Below the pieces are notes generated by a model. That model did no database searches and was not told the DNA's origin. It was given only the letters and a program-made list of their open reading frames with translations. From Litchfieldia alkalitelluris (GTDB lineage Bacteria > Bacillota > Bacilli > Bacillales > Salisediminibacteriaceae): a DNA stretch of 64,000 nt. The DNA lies in NCBI RefSeq assembly GCF_002153425.1, contig NZ_KZ119600.1, positions 810,418-874,417 of the forward strand, written 5' to 3'. This document shows positions 17,053-26,027 of this stretch, in pieces. A program made the translations under genes and the position numbers. Position 1 is the first letter of the stretch, and each line of letters begins with the position of its first letter.

Positions 17053-17444
17053 TTTTGATGCGGCTTTGTCATGTACTTGCTCTAGCGCTTGTTGTCTAGC
17101 GTTTGAAGTGCCAATGATAAGGCCGTTTTGTGTTGGGCAAATCCTTCTAAATAGGGGATTTGTCCTTTTCTTTACATTTTCAAGTGGCAAAGGGCACCCA
17201 ACGGTTGACATCTAGAAGCCTACCAATAGGCTTTGGAAAAAATTTATCCTAAACATGCCCAAATAAAAGAGCTCCTACATACAGTAATGAAGTATAGGCA
17301 ATTGCTCTTGCTCCTTACTCCTTGCTCCTTGCACAAGCGAGGCAAGCGGTGAGTTCTGGCGGCAAGAAAGCTGAGAAAAAATATTATTTAAATTATGGGT
17401 GATAGTGTTACAATAATAAGGGAAAATGGATGTGGAGGTTGAAT
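17053..17444. other. Intergenic region with terminator
   Basis: Apart from the hairpin GGGCAAATCC / GGATTTGTCC with a T-run (17135-17168) and a CTCCTTGCTCCTT-type low-complexity stretch near 17310, nothing is recognised. The ddl promoter must lie at its right end; TACAAT near 17410 could be a -10. Confidence 0.5.
17135..17168 (+). terminator. Terminator after the small hypothetical gene
   Basis: Stem GGGCAAATCC pairing with GGATTTGTCC around about ten bases, then CTTTTCTTT. Confidence 0.65.
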
Positions 17445-18548
17445 ATGAAAATTAAACTTGGATTATTATATGGTGGGAAATCTGCCGAACATAAAGTGTC
17501 ATTACAAACAGCGAAGGCAGTTATAAAAGCATTAGACTTATCGAAATATGAAATTCATCCAATATATATTACGGAAAACGGCGAGTGGGTGCGTGGCGCC
17601 CAGCTTCAAGGACCAGTTGAAGATGTCAAACAGCTTCAATTAAAAGAAGACGGAGCAACGATCTCTCCTGTTGCATTGAATACTGAGATTTTTCCAGTAC
17701 CAAGTGGTAGTGTTGAGAAAAGTCAGCAATCTCAAGAAAAAATGGACGTGGTTTTCCCATTGCTCCACGGACCGAATGGGGAAGATGGTACCGTTCAAGG
17801 TTTATTAGAACTAATGAACATTCCGTATGTGGGGAACGGCGTGCTTGCGTCTGCTGCAGGAATGGATAAAGTGATGATGAAAAACATTTATGCCCAGGCT
17901 GGTATCAAGCAGGCAAAGTACGTATGGTACATTCGCAGTGAATGGGAAAAAGATGCGGAATCGGCTTATAAAAATGTCGAAGAAAAGCTTGGCTACCCTT
18001 GTTTTGTAAAGCCAGCGAACTTAGGCTCAAGTGTCGGAATCAGTAAAGCGAAAGACCGCGAAAGCTTGGTAAAAGCATTTGAGGAAGCATTTGAATATGA
18101 TCGTAAAATTATCATTGAAGAAGGAATTGACGGGCGTGAAGTGGAAATCGCAGTACTAGGTAATGAAGATCCGCAATGCTCTGTTGTTGGGGAAATTGTG
18201 CCGAAGACAGATTTCTATGATTATAAGGCGAAATATGAGGACGGGGATACTGGCCTTGTTATTCCAGCTGATATCACAGATGCTGAGTACGAAGAAATTA
18301 AGCGCGTAGCAATCCAATCCTTTAAGGCCCTTGATTGCTCTGGTCTCGTTCGCGCCGACTTCTTTTTGACAAAAGACAGTGAAGTTCTCATGAATGAAGT
18401 GAATACCATGCCAGGCTTTACCCCATTTAGCATGTTCCCAATGCTATGGGAAGAGTCAGGAGTGCCTTATTCTCAGCTAATTGAAAAGCTAGTGGCGTTA
18501 GGTGTCGAGCGTCATGAGGAAAAACAGAAGATTAAATATACATTTTAA
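17445..18548 (+). CDS. ddl: D-alanine--D-alanine ligase
   Basis: The enzyme joins two D-Ala residues with ATP for peptidoglycan precursor synthesis in the cytoplasm. The 367-residue product has the N-terminal [11 protein letters not shown] motif, [15 protein letters not shown], the ATP-grasp segment [15 protein letters not shown] and the C-terminal metal site [15 protein letters not shown]. The ATG at 17445 follows GGAGG with good spacing; the upstream frame from 17430 does not. It is followed by murF, the next enzyme in the pathway, as is usual in Bacillus. Confidence 0.95.
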   Translation: MKIKLGLLYGGKSAEHKVSLQTAKAVIKALDLSKYEIHPIYITENGEWVRGAQLQGPVEDVKQLQLKEDGATISPVALNTEIFPVPSGSVEKSQQSQEKMDVVFPLLHGPNGEDGTVQGLLELMNIPYVGNGVLASAAGMDKVMMKNIYAQAGIKQAKYVWYIRSEWEKDAESAYKNVEEKLGYPCFVKPANLGSSVGISKAKDRESLVKAFEEAFEYDRKIIIEEGIDGREVEIAVLGNEDPQCSVVGEIVPKTDFYDYKAKYEDGDTGLVIPADITDAEYEEIKRVAIQSFKALDCSGLVRADFFLTKDSEVLMNEVNTMPGFTPFSMFPMLWEESGVPYSQLIEKLVALGVERHEEKQKIKYTF

Positions 18549-18564
18549 GCATAACAATAGTAAT

Positions 18565-18606
18565 GAGGTTGACTCTGACATGTAGATGAAGGGTCAGCCT
18601 CCTTTT
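18565..18606 (+). terminator. Terminator between ddl and murF
   Basis: GAGGTTGAC pairs with GTCAGCCTC across a loop of about 20 bases, followed by CTTTT. Partial read-through into murF is likely. Confidence 0.6.
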
Positions 18607-18769
18607 AGGTAGGTTAGTTACATAGATAGGTGAGAAATCAGTACGTGGAAAATCCGTTAACAGGGTCTAGAATGGTGAAGGATCAAACCACAACCATGGG
18701 AGTTTTTGACTTGAATATGTTTTTTCCACATAAACTGTTATTACTGGGTATTTTAAAGGAGCGATATAG

Positions 18770-20143
18770 ATGATAAAACGCAAGTTAACAGATATAGCTG
18801 CGTGGGTAAATGGAGAGGTTGTTGGTCCAGTCGTTGCAGATGCGGAAGTTGTAGGTGTTTCCACCGATACGCGAACGATCAAGCCAGGAAATCTCTACAT
18901 TCCAATTGTAGGGGAGAATTTCAATGGACATGATTTCGTGGAGAGTGCTATCTCATCTGGAGCTACAGGAGCTCTTTGGGGAAAAAATCAGCCGAATCCA
19001 CCTGATAATGTGCCATTGATTCTTGTTGAGGATACATTGTTGGCACTACAAGAGTTGTCAAAAAAGTATCTTGCCAGTATTCCAGCAAAAGTGGTTGGAA
19101 TCACAGGCAGTAACGGGAAAACAACGACGAAGGACATGGTGACCTCCGTGTTAGGAACGGCCTTTAAGGTGCAAAAAACGGAAGGTAATTACAACAACCA
19201 CATTGGGCTCCCGTTAACTATCTTGAGCCTTGAGGAAGATACGGAAGTGGCTGTGTTAGAAATGGGCATGAGTGGAAGAGGCGAAATTGAGCTTTTATCC
19301 AACATTGCAAAGCCAGATGCGGCCATCATCACGAATATCGGTGAGTCGCACCTCCAGGATTTAGGGTCGCGCGAGGGGATTTCTGAAGCGAAGTTTGAAA
19401 TCACAACTGGCCTCAAGGAAGGCGGTGCATTTGTGATCCATGGGAATGAGCCTTTACTTACGGAAAAAGTTGTGGACAGTCCTTTTAATGTGATCACGTT
19501 CGGGAGCTCCGATACTAATGATTATTATCCTAAGGAGATCGTTCAGAAAAGCGATGGTACTTATTTTAAAATTAATGAAGCAAACGGTACGGAGTTTTTC
19601 ATTCCAGTACTCGGCAAGCACAATATTAATAATGCTTTATCCGCGATTGCAGTAGCACAGCAATTCACCGTGTCGGTGGAAAACATTAAGAAAGGTCTTG
19701 AATCCATTAAGATTACGGGAATGCGAACGGAGCTTCTTCAAGGGAAAAACGGGGTAGCGGTTATTAATGATGCGTATAACGCGAGCCCAACTTCCATGCG
19801 TGCGGCAATTGAATTGCTTCAAGACCTTAAGGATTATGGGAAAAAAATAGTCGTGCTTGGTGACATGCTGGAGCTTGGTGAAAATGAGGACATCTTCCAT
19901 TTTGAAGTAGGAAAAGGGATTGATCCTGAAAAAATCAGCTATGTATTTACTTACGGGGAACTTGGTCTGAAAATTGCAGAAGGTGCTAGGGAGATTTTTT
20001 CTGAAGAGCATGTTCTAGCATATACGGACAAACAGGAATTGATTGATAAGTTGAAATCTGTTGTGGCTGAAGGGGACATTGTGCTAGTCAAAGGCTCTCG
20101 AGGCATGAAGCTAGAAGAGGTTGTCAATGCGTTGATGATCTAA
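18770..20143 (+). CDS. murF: UDP-N-acetylmuramoyl-tripeptide--D-alanyl-D-alanine ligase
   Basis: MurF adds the D-Ala-D-Ala made by Ddl to UDP-MurNAc-tripeptide. The 457-residue protein shows the Mur ligase ATP motif GITGSNGKTTTKDM, the TEGNYNNHIGLPLT segment, GESHLQDLGSREGI, the central-domain end LGKHNINNALSAIAVA and the C-terminal-domain start NDAYNASPTSM. AAAGGAGCG precedes the ATG. Full length for the family. Confidence 0.95.
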   Translation: MIKRKLTDIAAWVNGEVVGPVVADAEVVGVSTDTRTIKPGNLYIPIVGENFNGHDFVESAISSGATGALWGKNQPNPPDNVPLILVEDTLLALQELSKKYLASIPAKVVGITGSNGKTTTKDMVTSVLGTAFKVQKTEGNYNNHIGLPLTILSLEEDTEVAVLEMGMSGRGEIELLSNIAKPDAAIITNIGESHLQDLGSREGISEAKFEITTGLKEGGAFVIHGNEPLLTEKVVDSPFNVITFGSSDTNDYYPKEIVQKSDGTYFKINEANGTEFFIPVLGKHNINNALSAIAVAQQFTVSVENIKKGLESIKITGMRTELLQGKNGVAVINDAYNASPTSMRAAIELLQDLKDYGKKIVVLGDMLELGENEDIFHFEVGKGIDPEKISYVFTYGELGLKIAEGAREIFSEEHVLAYTDKQELIDKLKSVVAEGDIVLVKGSRGMKLEEVVNALMI

Positions 20144-20318
20144 TGAGGGCAGGTTTTTTCTGGGAATTCTAGGGGGGAGCTTGTGAATAGCTGGTGAATT
20201 GCGAGTTGAGGGTTGGATTTGGAATTGTGGGATGTGGATTGAGGATTGAGGATTGAAGTATGTAGAATGTGAAACATGGTTTGTGTATAGATATAAGATA
20301 AAGAGCTTAATTAGTTTG

Positions 20319-20359
20319 CTGAGGCTGCCCAAATGTCACTTTTGGGCAGCCTCAGTTTT
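20319..20359 (+). terminator. Strong terminator downstream of murF
   Basis: CTGAGGCTGCCCAAA pairs perfectly with TTTGGGCAGCCTCAG around a short loop, then TTTTATT. The 20144-20318 stretch before it is a purine-rich, low-complexity spacer without a gene. Confidence 0.85.
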
Positions 20360-20386
20360 ATTAGAAGATACTTTGCTTGAAATAGA

Positions 20387-20736
20387 ACCCGAAGCGCTCG
20401 GGAGGGAGTCGCTCCGGGCACTATCCCCGTCATTAGTTCCCGAAACCATAATGGGATGAGCGCTCCGGGCACTATCCCCACTCATTAGTGCCCGAAACCA
20501 TAATGGGACTTGCGCTCCGGGCACTATCCCCGCACCTTAGTGCCCGAAACCATAATGGGACTTGCGCTCCGGGCACTATCCCCGCTCAATAGTGACCGAA
20601 ACCTTAATGGGAGTTGCGCTTCGGGCACTATCCCCGCACCTTAGTGCCCGAAACCATAATGGGACTTGCGCTCCGGGCACTATCCCCGCACCTTAGTGCC
20701 CGAAACCTTATTAGGAGTTGCGCTTCGGGCACTATC
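20387..20736 (+). repeat. Tandem array A, left part: 52-bp units with inverted arms
   Basis: Seven units. The motif GGGCAC recurs at a spacing of 51, then five times exactly 52 bases. Each unit carries GTGCCCGAA and, some 20 bases later, TTCGGGCAC or CTCCGGGCAC, so every unit can fold as a stem-loop. The first unit is degenerate. The array continues at 22138 beyond an inserted IS element, TATC being duplicated at the junctions. Confidence 0.9.
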
Positions 20737-20818
20737 TTGAGTTAGTCTAAAAAGTAGAGACTTAGTAATGGGACACAGTCTATAATTAAATTAACTAATA
20801 GGAGAGGGATGTGGCCCA

Positions 20819-21115
20819 GTGTCTCAGAAACGTTATTCACAAGAATATAAAGAATATGTAGTCAAGTTAGTGTTAGAGGAAGGACGAAAAACAACAGAAT
20901 TGGCTTATGAACTTGAGATCTCGCCAAAGTCTGTATCGCGGTGGGTAAGGGAGGCTCGTGAAGAGTTAAGAAGCAAATCAGAAGGAGAAGAGTATGTTAC
21001 ACCGAAGGAACTTAAAAAGATAAAAGCTGAGTATGAAAAGCAGCTTCGTGAGAAAGAAGAGGAGAACGAAATCTTAAAAAAGGCAATGCACATCTTCACG
21101 CGAAACCAAGAATAA
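20819..21115 (+). CDS. IS3-family transposase OrfA (DNA-binding)
   Basis: A 98-residue protein from a GTG start behind AGGAG. It has a helix-turn-helix (TTELAYELEISPKSVSRWVR) and a C-terminal leucine-zipper-like helix (QLREKEEENEILKKAM). Its codons TTA AAA AAG (21074-21082) hold the slippery heptamer A AAA AAG, at which ribosomes can shift -1 to make the OrfAB transposase. Confidence 0.93.
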   Translation: MSQKRYSQEYKEYVVKLVLEEGRKTTELAYELEISPKSVSRWVREAREELRSKSEGEEYVTPKELKKIKAEYEKQLREKEEENEILKKAMHIFTRNQE

Positions 21116-22002
21116 AGTATCAATTCATAGATACGCATCGTGATGAACATACGGTTGTGAAGATGTGCAAGGTATTAAAGGTTTCAGTTAGTGGTTATTA
21201 CAAGTGGGTGGGGCGTCAACGACAGGGTCCCACTGAGAAAGAGATTTATAGGCAAGAGCTATGTCAAAAGATCAATAAATCGTTTCATGAGAGCTTTGGA
21301 ACATACGGTAGTCCACGTATCCACGCTGACCTCATTGAATGGGGATATACGGTTTCTCAGAAGACAGTTGCACGCTTGATGAAAGAAATGGGATTAAAAG
21401 CAACCCAGGAACAAGCGTATGTCGTGACAACAGACTCTAATCACGAATTGCCGTTATATACAGACTTAGTCAAACGAAATTTTACTGTCGATGAACCAGA
21501 CAGGTTATGGGTTACTGATATAACTTACATCCGCACAGTACAAGGCTGGGTTTATTTAGCGACGGTCATGGACCTCTTCTCACGTAAAATTGTGGGTTGG
21601 TATATGGCTGACCACATGCGTGTAGAATTGTGTAGTACTGCTTTAAAGATGGCTCTGGTTAACAGGTCGCCGTCAGAAAAGCTAATTCATCATTCAGATA
21701 GGGGGTCTCAATATTGTTCGAAGGAATATATAGATCTCCTAAAGGAAGAAGGCTGCCAGATTAGTATGAGTCGCAAAGGAAACCCTTACGATAATGCTTG
21801 TATTGAATCTTTTCATGCCACAATCAAGAAAGAATTGATTTACAGAAGACGCTTCAACACAAAAGCAGAGGCGATGAAGGCTGTTAATTATTACATAAGT
21901 GCACGTTACAACAAGCGCCGTAGGCATTCAACTTTAGGGTATGTAAGCCCAGATCAATACGAATTTAATTTTCTCGCAGGCCAGCAATTAAAAGCGTCAT
22001 AA
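21076..22002 (+). CDS. IS3-family transposase OrfB (DDE integrase domain)
   Basis: Given from the slippage point in the -1 frame; the first ATG in frame is at 21157. It contains an HTH_21-like segment (SFGTYGSPRIHADL) and the rve catalytic core with D, D and E in VTDITYI, HSDRGSQYCS and ESFHATIKKE. It is open throughout from 21076, as expected if it is expressed mainly as the OrfAB fusion, and no disabling mutation was seen. Confidence 0.93.
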   Translation, partial: KKGNAHLHAKPRIKYQFIDTHRDEHTVVKMCKVLKVSVSGYYKWVGRQRQGPTEKEIYRQELCQKINKSFHESFGTYGSPRIHADLIEWGYTVSQKTVARLMKEMGLKATQEQAYVVTTDSNHELPLYTDLVKRNFTVDEPDRLWVTDITYIRTVQGWVYLATVMDLFSRKIVGWYMADHMRVELCSTALKMALVNRSPSEKLIHHSDRGSQYCSKEYIDLLKEEGCQISMSRKGNPYDNACIESFHATIKKELIYRRRFNTKAEAMKAVNYYISARYNKRRRHSTLGYVSPDQYEFNFLAGQQLKAS

Positions 22003-22137
22003 GTCGGACAGTAAGATGACAAACTATGAATAACCAAATTTTACAAGGACTTAAAAGTTGAAATACACTAGCATTAGACAAGGATTACTGACTGTTTTCC
22101 AGAGAAAAAGGGACTCTACTTTCTTGACATAAGTCCA

Positions 22138-22556
22138 TATCCCCGCTCATTAGTGCCCGAAACCTTAATGGGACTTGCGCTCCGGGCACTATCCCAGTAC
22201 ATTAGTGCCCGAAACCTTATTGGGATGAGTGCTCCGGGCACTATCACCGCTCAATAGTGCCCGAAACCTTAATGGGACTTGCGCTTCGGGCACTATCCCC
22301 GCTCATTAGTGCCCGAACCCTTATTGGGATGAGTGCTCCGGTCACTATCTCTACTCATTAGTGCCCGAAACCTTAATGGGACGAGCGCTTCGGTCACTAT
22401 CCCCGCACCTTAGTGCCCGAAACCTTATTGGGATGAGCGCTCCGGGCACTATCCCCGCACCTTAGTGCCCGAATCCTTATTAGGAGTTGCGCTTCGGGCA
22501 CTATCCCCGCTCATTAGTGCCCGAAACCTTATAGGGACGAGTGCTTCGGGCACTAT
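22138..22556 (+). repeat. Tandem array A, right part
   Basis: Eight more 52-bp units of the same family as 20387-20736, with the repeat phase restored immediately after the IS. Arms GTGCCCGAA / TTCGGGCAC; two units carry GGTCAC instead of GGGCAC, which breaks one arm. Confidence 0.9.
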
Positions 22557-22615
22557 TAATAAGAAATAGTAGCTGAAGCGCTAGATTCCCAGTTCCTTCG
22601 GGAAGTTATCACGGT

Positions 22616-23322
22616 ACTAATTGCCCGAAGCCGGTGATCGGACCAGGTAAAGGTAAAATAAATTGGTTTTAATTGCCCGAAGCAGATGAGTGGACCTTGT
22701 AAAGGTAAAATAAATCGAGTTTAATTGCCCGAAGCAGATGAGTGAACCTTGTAAAGGTAAAATAAAATGGTTTTAATAGCCCGAAGCCGGTGATCGGACC
22801 AGGTAAAGGTAAAATAAATGGGCTTTAATTACCCGAAGCAGATGAGTGGACCTTGTAAAGGTAAAATAAAATGGTTTTAATTGCCCGAAGCTGGTGATCG
22901 GTCCTAGTAAAGGTAAAATAAATCGAGTTTAATTGCCCGAAGCAGATGAGTGAACCTTGTAAAGGTAAAATAAAATGGTTTTAATAGCCCGAAGCCGGTG
23001 ATCGGACCAGGTAAAGGTAAAATAAATGGGCTTTAATTACCCGAAGCAGATGAGTGAACCTTGTAAAGGTAAAATAAAATGGTTTTAATTGCCCGAAGCC
23101 GGTGATCGGACCAGGTAAAGGTAAAATAAAATGGTTTTAATTGCCCGAAGCCGGTGATCGGTCCTAGTAAAGGTAAAATAAATCGAGTTTAATTGCCCGA
23201 ATAAATCGAGTTTAATTGCCCGAAGTCGGTGATCGGACCAGGTAAAGGTAAAATAAATGGGTCTTAATTGCCCGAAGCCGATGAGCGAACGTGATAAAGG
23301 TAAAACAAACTAGACTTAACTC
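22616..23322 (+). repeat. Tandem array B: 52-bp units in two alternating subtypes
   Basis: Thirteen full units and one truncated unit (near 23190-23215), period 52. Each contains AATTGCCCGAAG and GTAAAGGTAAAATAAA. Two variable centres occur: CCGGTGATCGGACCAGG (self-complementary in part) and CAGATGAGTGGACCTTG. Their order repeats as blocks, so larger segments have been duplicated. No coding capacity. Confidence 0.9.
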
Positions 23323-23345
23323 CTCATAGTCATAGTGAGGCACAG

Positions 23346-23375
23346 AAAAAAGGCAATTAAACAGTTTTAATTGCC
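23346..23375 (-). terminator. Terminator-like hairpin sharing sequence with array B
   Basis: On the minus strand GGCAATTAAAAC folds back on GTTTAATTGCC and is followed by six Ts, which would end transcription of the lipoprotein gene at 23663. One arm, GTTTTAATTGCCCGAA in the plus sense, is identical to the conserved part of the array B unit. Confidence 0.65.
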
Positions 23376-23501
23376 CGAACCCATTTATTAAGCAATCTAA
23401 AAAGGTAACTTAAAAGCCTCAAATCGATTGAAACACCAAAAACCAAATTAGTTAAGTACAAATCAAATGGACCAAGTTATCCGCCTTGTAGGAACCAAAA
23501 C

Positions 23502-23632
23502 CAAATATATACCATTACCCTTATTTTAAGAGGAACCCCACTTTACCGAATATATACCATTACCCTTATTTTAAGAGGAACCCCACTTTACCGAATATAT
23601 TCCATTCACCTTATTTTAAGAGGGTCAAATAC
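23502..23632 (+). repeat. Tandem array C: three 45-bp units
   Basis: Units contain ATATATACCATTACCC and TTATTTTAAGAGGAACCCC; the third is partly diverged. It lies directly downstream of the minus-strand lipoprotein gene and is unrelated in sequence to arrays A and B. Confidence 0.8.
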
Positions 23633-23662
23633 AATACCGATACTTACAGCCCCACCTTATTT

Positions 23663-24451
23663 TTAGTAGGAAACGATCCCGAATATTTGCCATTCTCCAT
23701 CGTCAGTCAGTGAAATGATGACGTCGTCCACGACACCGGAAGTTTCGTTATCCATCTTAGTTCTTATATCGACAATCACAATATATGTTTCGCTTGTTGT
23801 GATAAGTGGTTCGACTGCTTCAGGAACTTGGACTTCAAGACTGACTTTATCAATAGAACGAATGGAATATTCCTCAATTGACCAGTCATAGAGGGTTTTG
23901 TGATCCATGTACATGTTAATGTAATCACGTTCCGTAATCCCTATATAGGTTAAGTAATCAGGATACATGAAGGAAATGGACTCTGCAAACTCGTCCTCCT
24001 GCAAGTGAGTATAATAGCTATCCACAACCTCGAGAACAGCAGCTTCTTTCTCTGTACTATCTACACCTTCATTACCTGCATCATCTTCGCCATTGGCTTG
24101 ATCGTTCCCATCCTCTGTTTTCGATGAGTCAGTGTCTTCAGAACTAGTGTCTTCCTCTGTGCCAGTATCTTCAATTACATCATCTTCTTCTTCGATAACT
24201 TCTTCGTCTAAAACCTCGTCCTCTTTAGATTCCTCTGACTCTATATCACCATTGATTTCCGACTCTTGGTCATTTTCTTCTGAGTGATTTTCTTCAACAC
24301 TAGTTTCATCAGTTCCATCGTTAGTGGATTCCTCCACTTCGTTTTCCGAACCATCTCCTTGACTACTCTCACTGTCGTCTGAGGAACACCCAATTAGCAT
24401 TGCAGCAACTAAGCCAACCATCAACATGAACGCAATTATGCCCTTTTTCAT
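23663..24451 (-). CDS. Lipoprotein with long acidic linker and NTF2-like C-terminal domain
   Basis: The 262-residue protein has a type II signal (IAFMLMVGLVAAMLIGC), then about 115 residues composed almost wholly of Asp, Glu, Ser, Thr, Asn and Gly, then a folded C-terminal domain (EAAVLEVVDSYYTHLQEDEF ... DDGEWQIFGIVSY) resembling NTF2-like surface domains. The acidic spacer should be unstructured and would hold the domain away from the membrane. GGAGG lies upstream. Role unknown. Confidence 0.8.
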   Translation of the reverse strand: MKKGIIAFMLMVGLVAAMLIGCSSDDSESSQGDGSENEVEESTNDGTDETSVEENHSEENDQESEINGDIESEESKEDEVLDEEVIEEEDDVIEDTGTEEDTSSEDTDSSKTEDGNDQANGEDDAGNEGVDSTEKEAAVLEVVDSYYTHLQEDEFAESISFMYPDYLTYIGITERDYINMYMDHKTLYDWSIEEYSIRSIDKVSLEVQVPEAVEPLITTSETYIVIVDIRTKMDNETSGVVDDVIISLTDDGEWQIFGIVSY

Positions 24452-24626
24452 TTGTTTCCTCCTTTAATAATCATGCTAACTACTATATGTAATTAGGAGG
24501 AAGTGCGTGACTGCGTTTTTTGTAAAAATGCTATGCTGTTGTTTTGAATAGAAGATTGACTTCACGGAGTGTGAATTAAAACAGTTGGAACTTCACAACG
24601 CAGAAACGTAACCGAAACCTCTCGTG

Positions 24627-25406
24627 TTATTTAATTAATCCTGCCTCTTTAAAGTTGTTGGCTTTACAATTGACGCAGGTTTTGTGAGCATTTTCCTTCG
24701 TTTTTGCATAAACGGTTTCGATGAATGTACCACATTTGTAACAGGTAATGTCCACTCGTGTTAAATTCGCGGACTTTGGTTGACGGTCTAGCTCTCTTTG
24801 TTTTCTCATCTTATCTAAGGCATTCAAGGCTCGTCTTCCGCGCTCTGTTAACGAGAGGTTGTTTGCGTTGTCTGTTTCAATGATTGCTAGTTTCGACATC
24901 ATCGAGAGAAAGTCTCTGTCACTAAGAATAATAGTCGATTCTTTGAGGACAGACGGGATGAATGTAGTTTCTTCTCTGTATTGAAAAAACTCAGGAATGT
25001 CCCACCCACGCTCAAAAGCGTATTGTTTTCTGATTTCCCACTCTTGTTTTCGCAAAGATGTTAAATGGTTGTACCACCCAAATACACTGATCGGTTCGAG
25101 GGAGGAGATCATTTGTAATAACTGATATAGTTTCCCGTCGTTCTCTATTTTTTCATCGATAATTCCATTTATGAGATGGTATAGCTGTCTCAATAACAAT
25201 TGATCTAAATAGTACTTTAAAAAAGCATCGGTTGTAGGGAAAGTATGGTTTTTTCCGTTTATCGTCAGTCTGTTGTTTAATAAGTTATACGTTGGACCAA
25301 CTTTTCTTGTATCTATTCCATCGATGGTGATCTTGCCTAATTTCCATTTGATATCGATGATCATGTTATAAGAAGATGCATCCTGTCTATACATGCTGTC
25401 AAACAT
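24627..25406 (-). CDS. Protein of unknown function with C-terminal zinc ribbon
   Basis: The 259-residue protein starts behind a GGGGG site. Most of the chain is unfamiliar; a middle segment (LSLTERGRRALNALDKM) looks like part of a winged helix, and the C-terminus holds two Cys pairs, CYKCGTF and CVNCKAN, 20 or so residues apart, as in a zinc ribbon. It lies 18 bases downstream of the response-regulator gene in the same direction and may belong to that operon. DNA or RNA binding is possible but not shown. Confidence 0.65.
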   Translation of the reverse strand: MFDSMYRQDASSYNMIIDIKWKLGKITIDGIDTRKVGPTYNLLNNRLTINGKNHTFPTTDAFLKYYLDQLLLRQLYHLINGIIDEKIENDGKLYQLLQMISSLEPISVFGWYNHLTSLRKQEWEIRKQYAFERGWDIPEFFQYREETTFIPSVLKESTIILSDRDFLSMMSKLAIIETDNANNLSLTERGRRALNALDKMRKQRELDRQPKSANLTRVDITCYKCGTFIETVYAKTKENAHKTCVNCKANNFKEAGLIK

Positions 25407-25424
25407 AAAATATCCCCCTAATCA

Positions 25425-26027
25425 CTATATCCAACCATTTTTTTCAGCAACGGAAATGGCTTCAATACGGTTCTTGGCTTCCAGCTTATTAATAATTTCT
25501 GACATGTAATTTCGAATAGTTCCTGCGGATAAGTATAACTCTTTTGAGATTTCCTTCGAGGTTTTTCCAGTAGCAGCAAGTCGTAGTACTTCTTGCTCCC
25601 GTTCTGAGAGTGGATTGTCCCCTTTGATACTTCCAAAAATGAGTTCGTGGGCAAATTCCCGTTTTCCCTTCATCACATTGCGGATAGATTCTGCTAGGTC
25701 GTCACTGGATCCGTCCTTTAGTAAATATCCATGGACGTTGGCTTTAAGTGCCTGCTCGAAATAACCTGGGCGGGCGAAGGTGGTTAAAATGATAATCTTG
25801 CAATCTGAATTCTGGCGATTTAATTCTTGTGCCACCTCAAGTCCAGACATGTATGGCATTTCGATATCGATGAGGCAGACGTCAGGCTTTAAGGAGAGAA
25901 TGGCAGCTAAGGCTTCCTTCCCGTTTTCAGCCTGACCCACTACATCAATATCGTCTTCTAATTCTAAAAGAGAGCCAAGGGCACCGCGAAGCATTCGCTG
26001 ATCTTCAGCTATGAAAATACGAATCAT
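25425..26027 (-). CDS. yvfU: NarL/LuxR-family response regulator (YvfU-like)
   Basis: The 200-residue protein has a receiver domain (IFIAEDQRMLRGALGSLL; phospho-acceptor Asp in CLIDIEMPYMSG near 54; Lys in YLLKDGSS) and a LuxR-type helix-turn-helix (LSEREQEVLRLAATGKTSKE). It overlaps the kinase gene by four bases (ATGA). It probably responds to the kinase at 26024 and controls the ABC genes in the same operon, as in the B. subtilis yvfRSTU locus and the related DesKR system. Confidence 0.88.
   Translation of the reverse strand: MIRIFIAEDQRMLRGALGSLLELEDDIDVVGQAENGKEALAAILSLKPDVCLIDIEMPYMSGLEVAQELNRQNSDCKIIILTTFARPGYFEQALKANVHGYLLKDGSSDDLAESIRNVMKGKREFAHELIFGSIKGDNPLSEREQEVLRLAATGKTSKEISKELYLSAGTIRNYMSEIINKLEAKNRIEAISVAEKNGWI

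Larger units (their letters stand above)
20737..22137 (+). mobile_element. IS3-family insertion sequence inserted in array A
   Basis: The element is 1,401 bp. Imperfect terminal inverted repeats of about 27 bp share the AAAGTAGAG core (left TTGAGTTAG..., right end reading TGGACTTAT... on the other strand). The four bases TATC flank it on both sides (20733-20736 and 22138-22141), a target-site duplication; removing the element and one TATC restores the repeat unit exactly. It encodes OrfA and OrfB with a -1 frameshift site and looks intact. Confidence 0.92.

Noticed and set aside
20144-20318. Possible small gene in the GGATTGAGGATTGAGG stretch after murF
   Set aside because: Purine-rich low-complexity spacer; frames are short and lack start signals.
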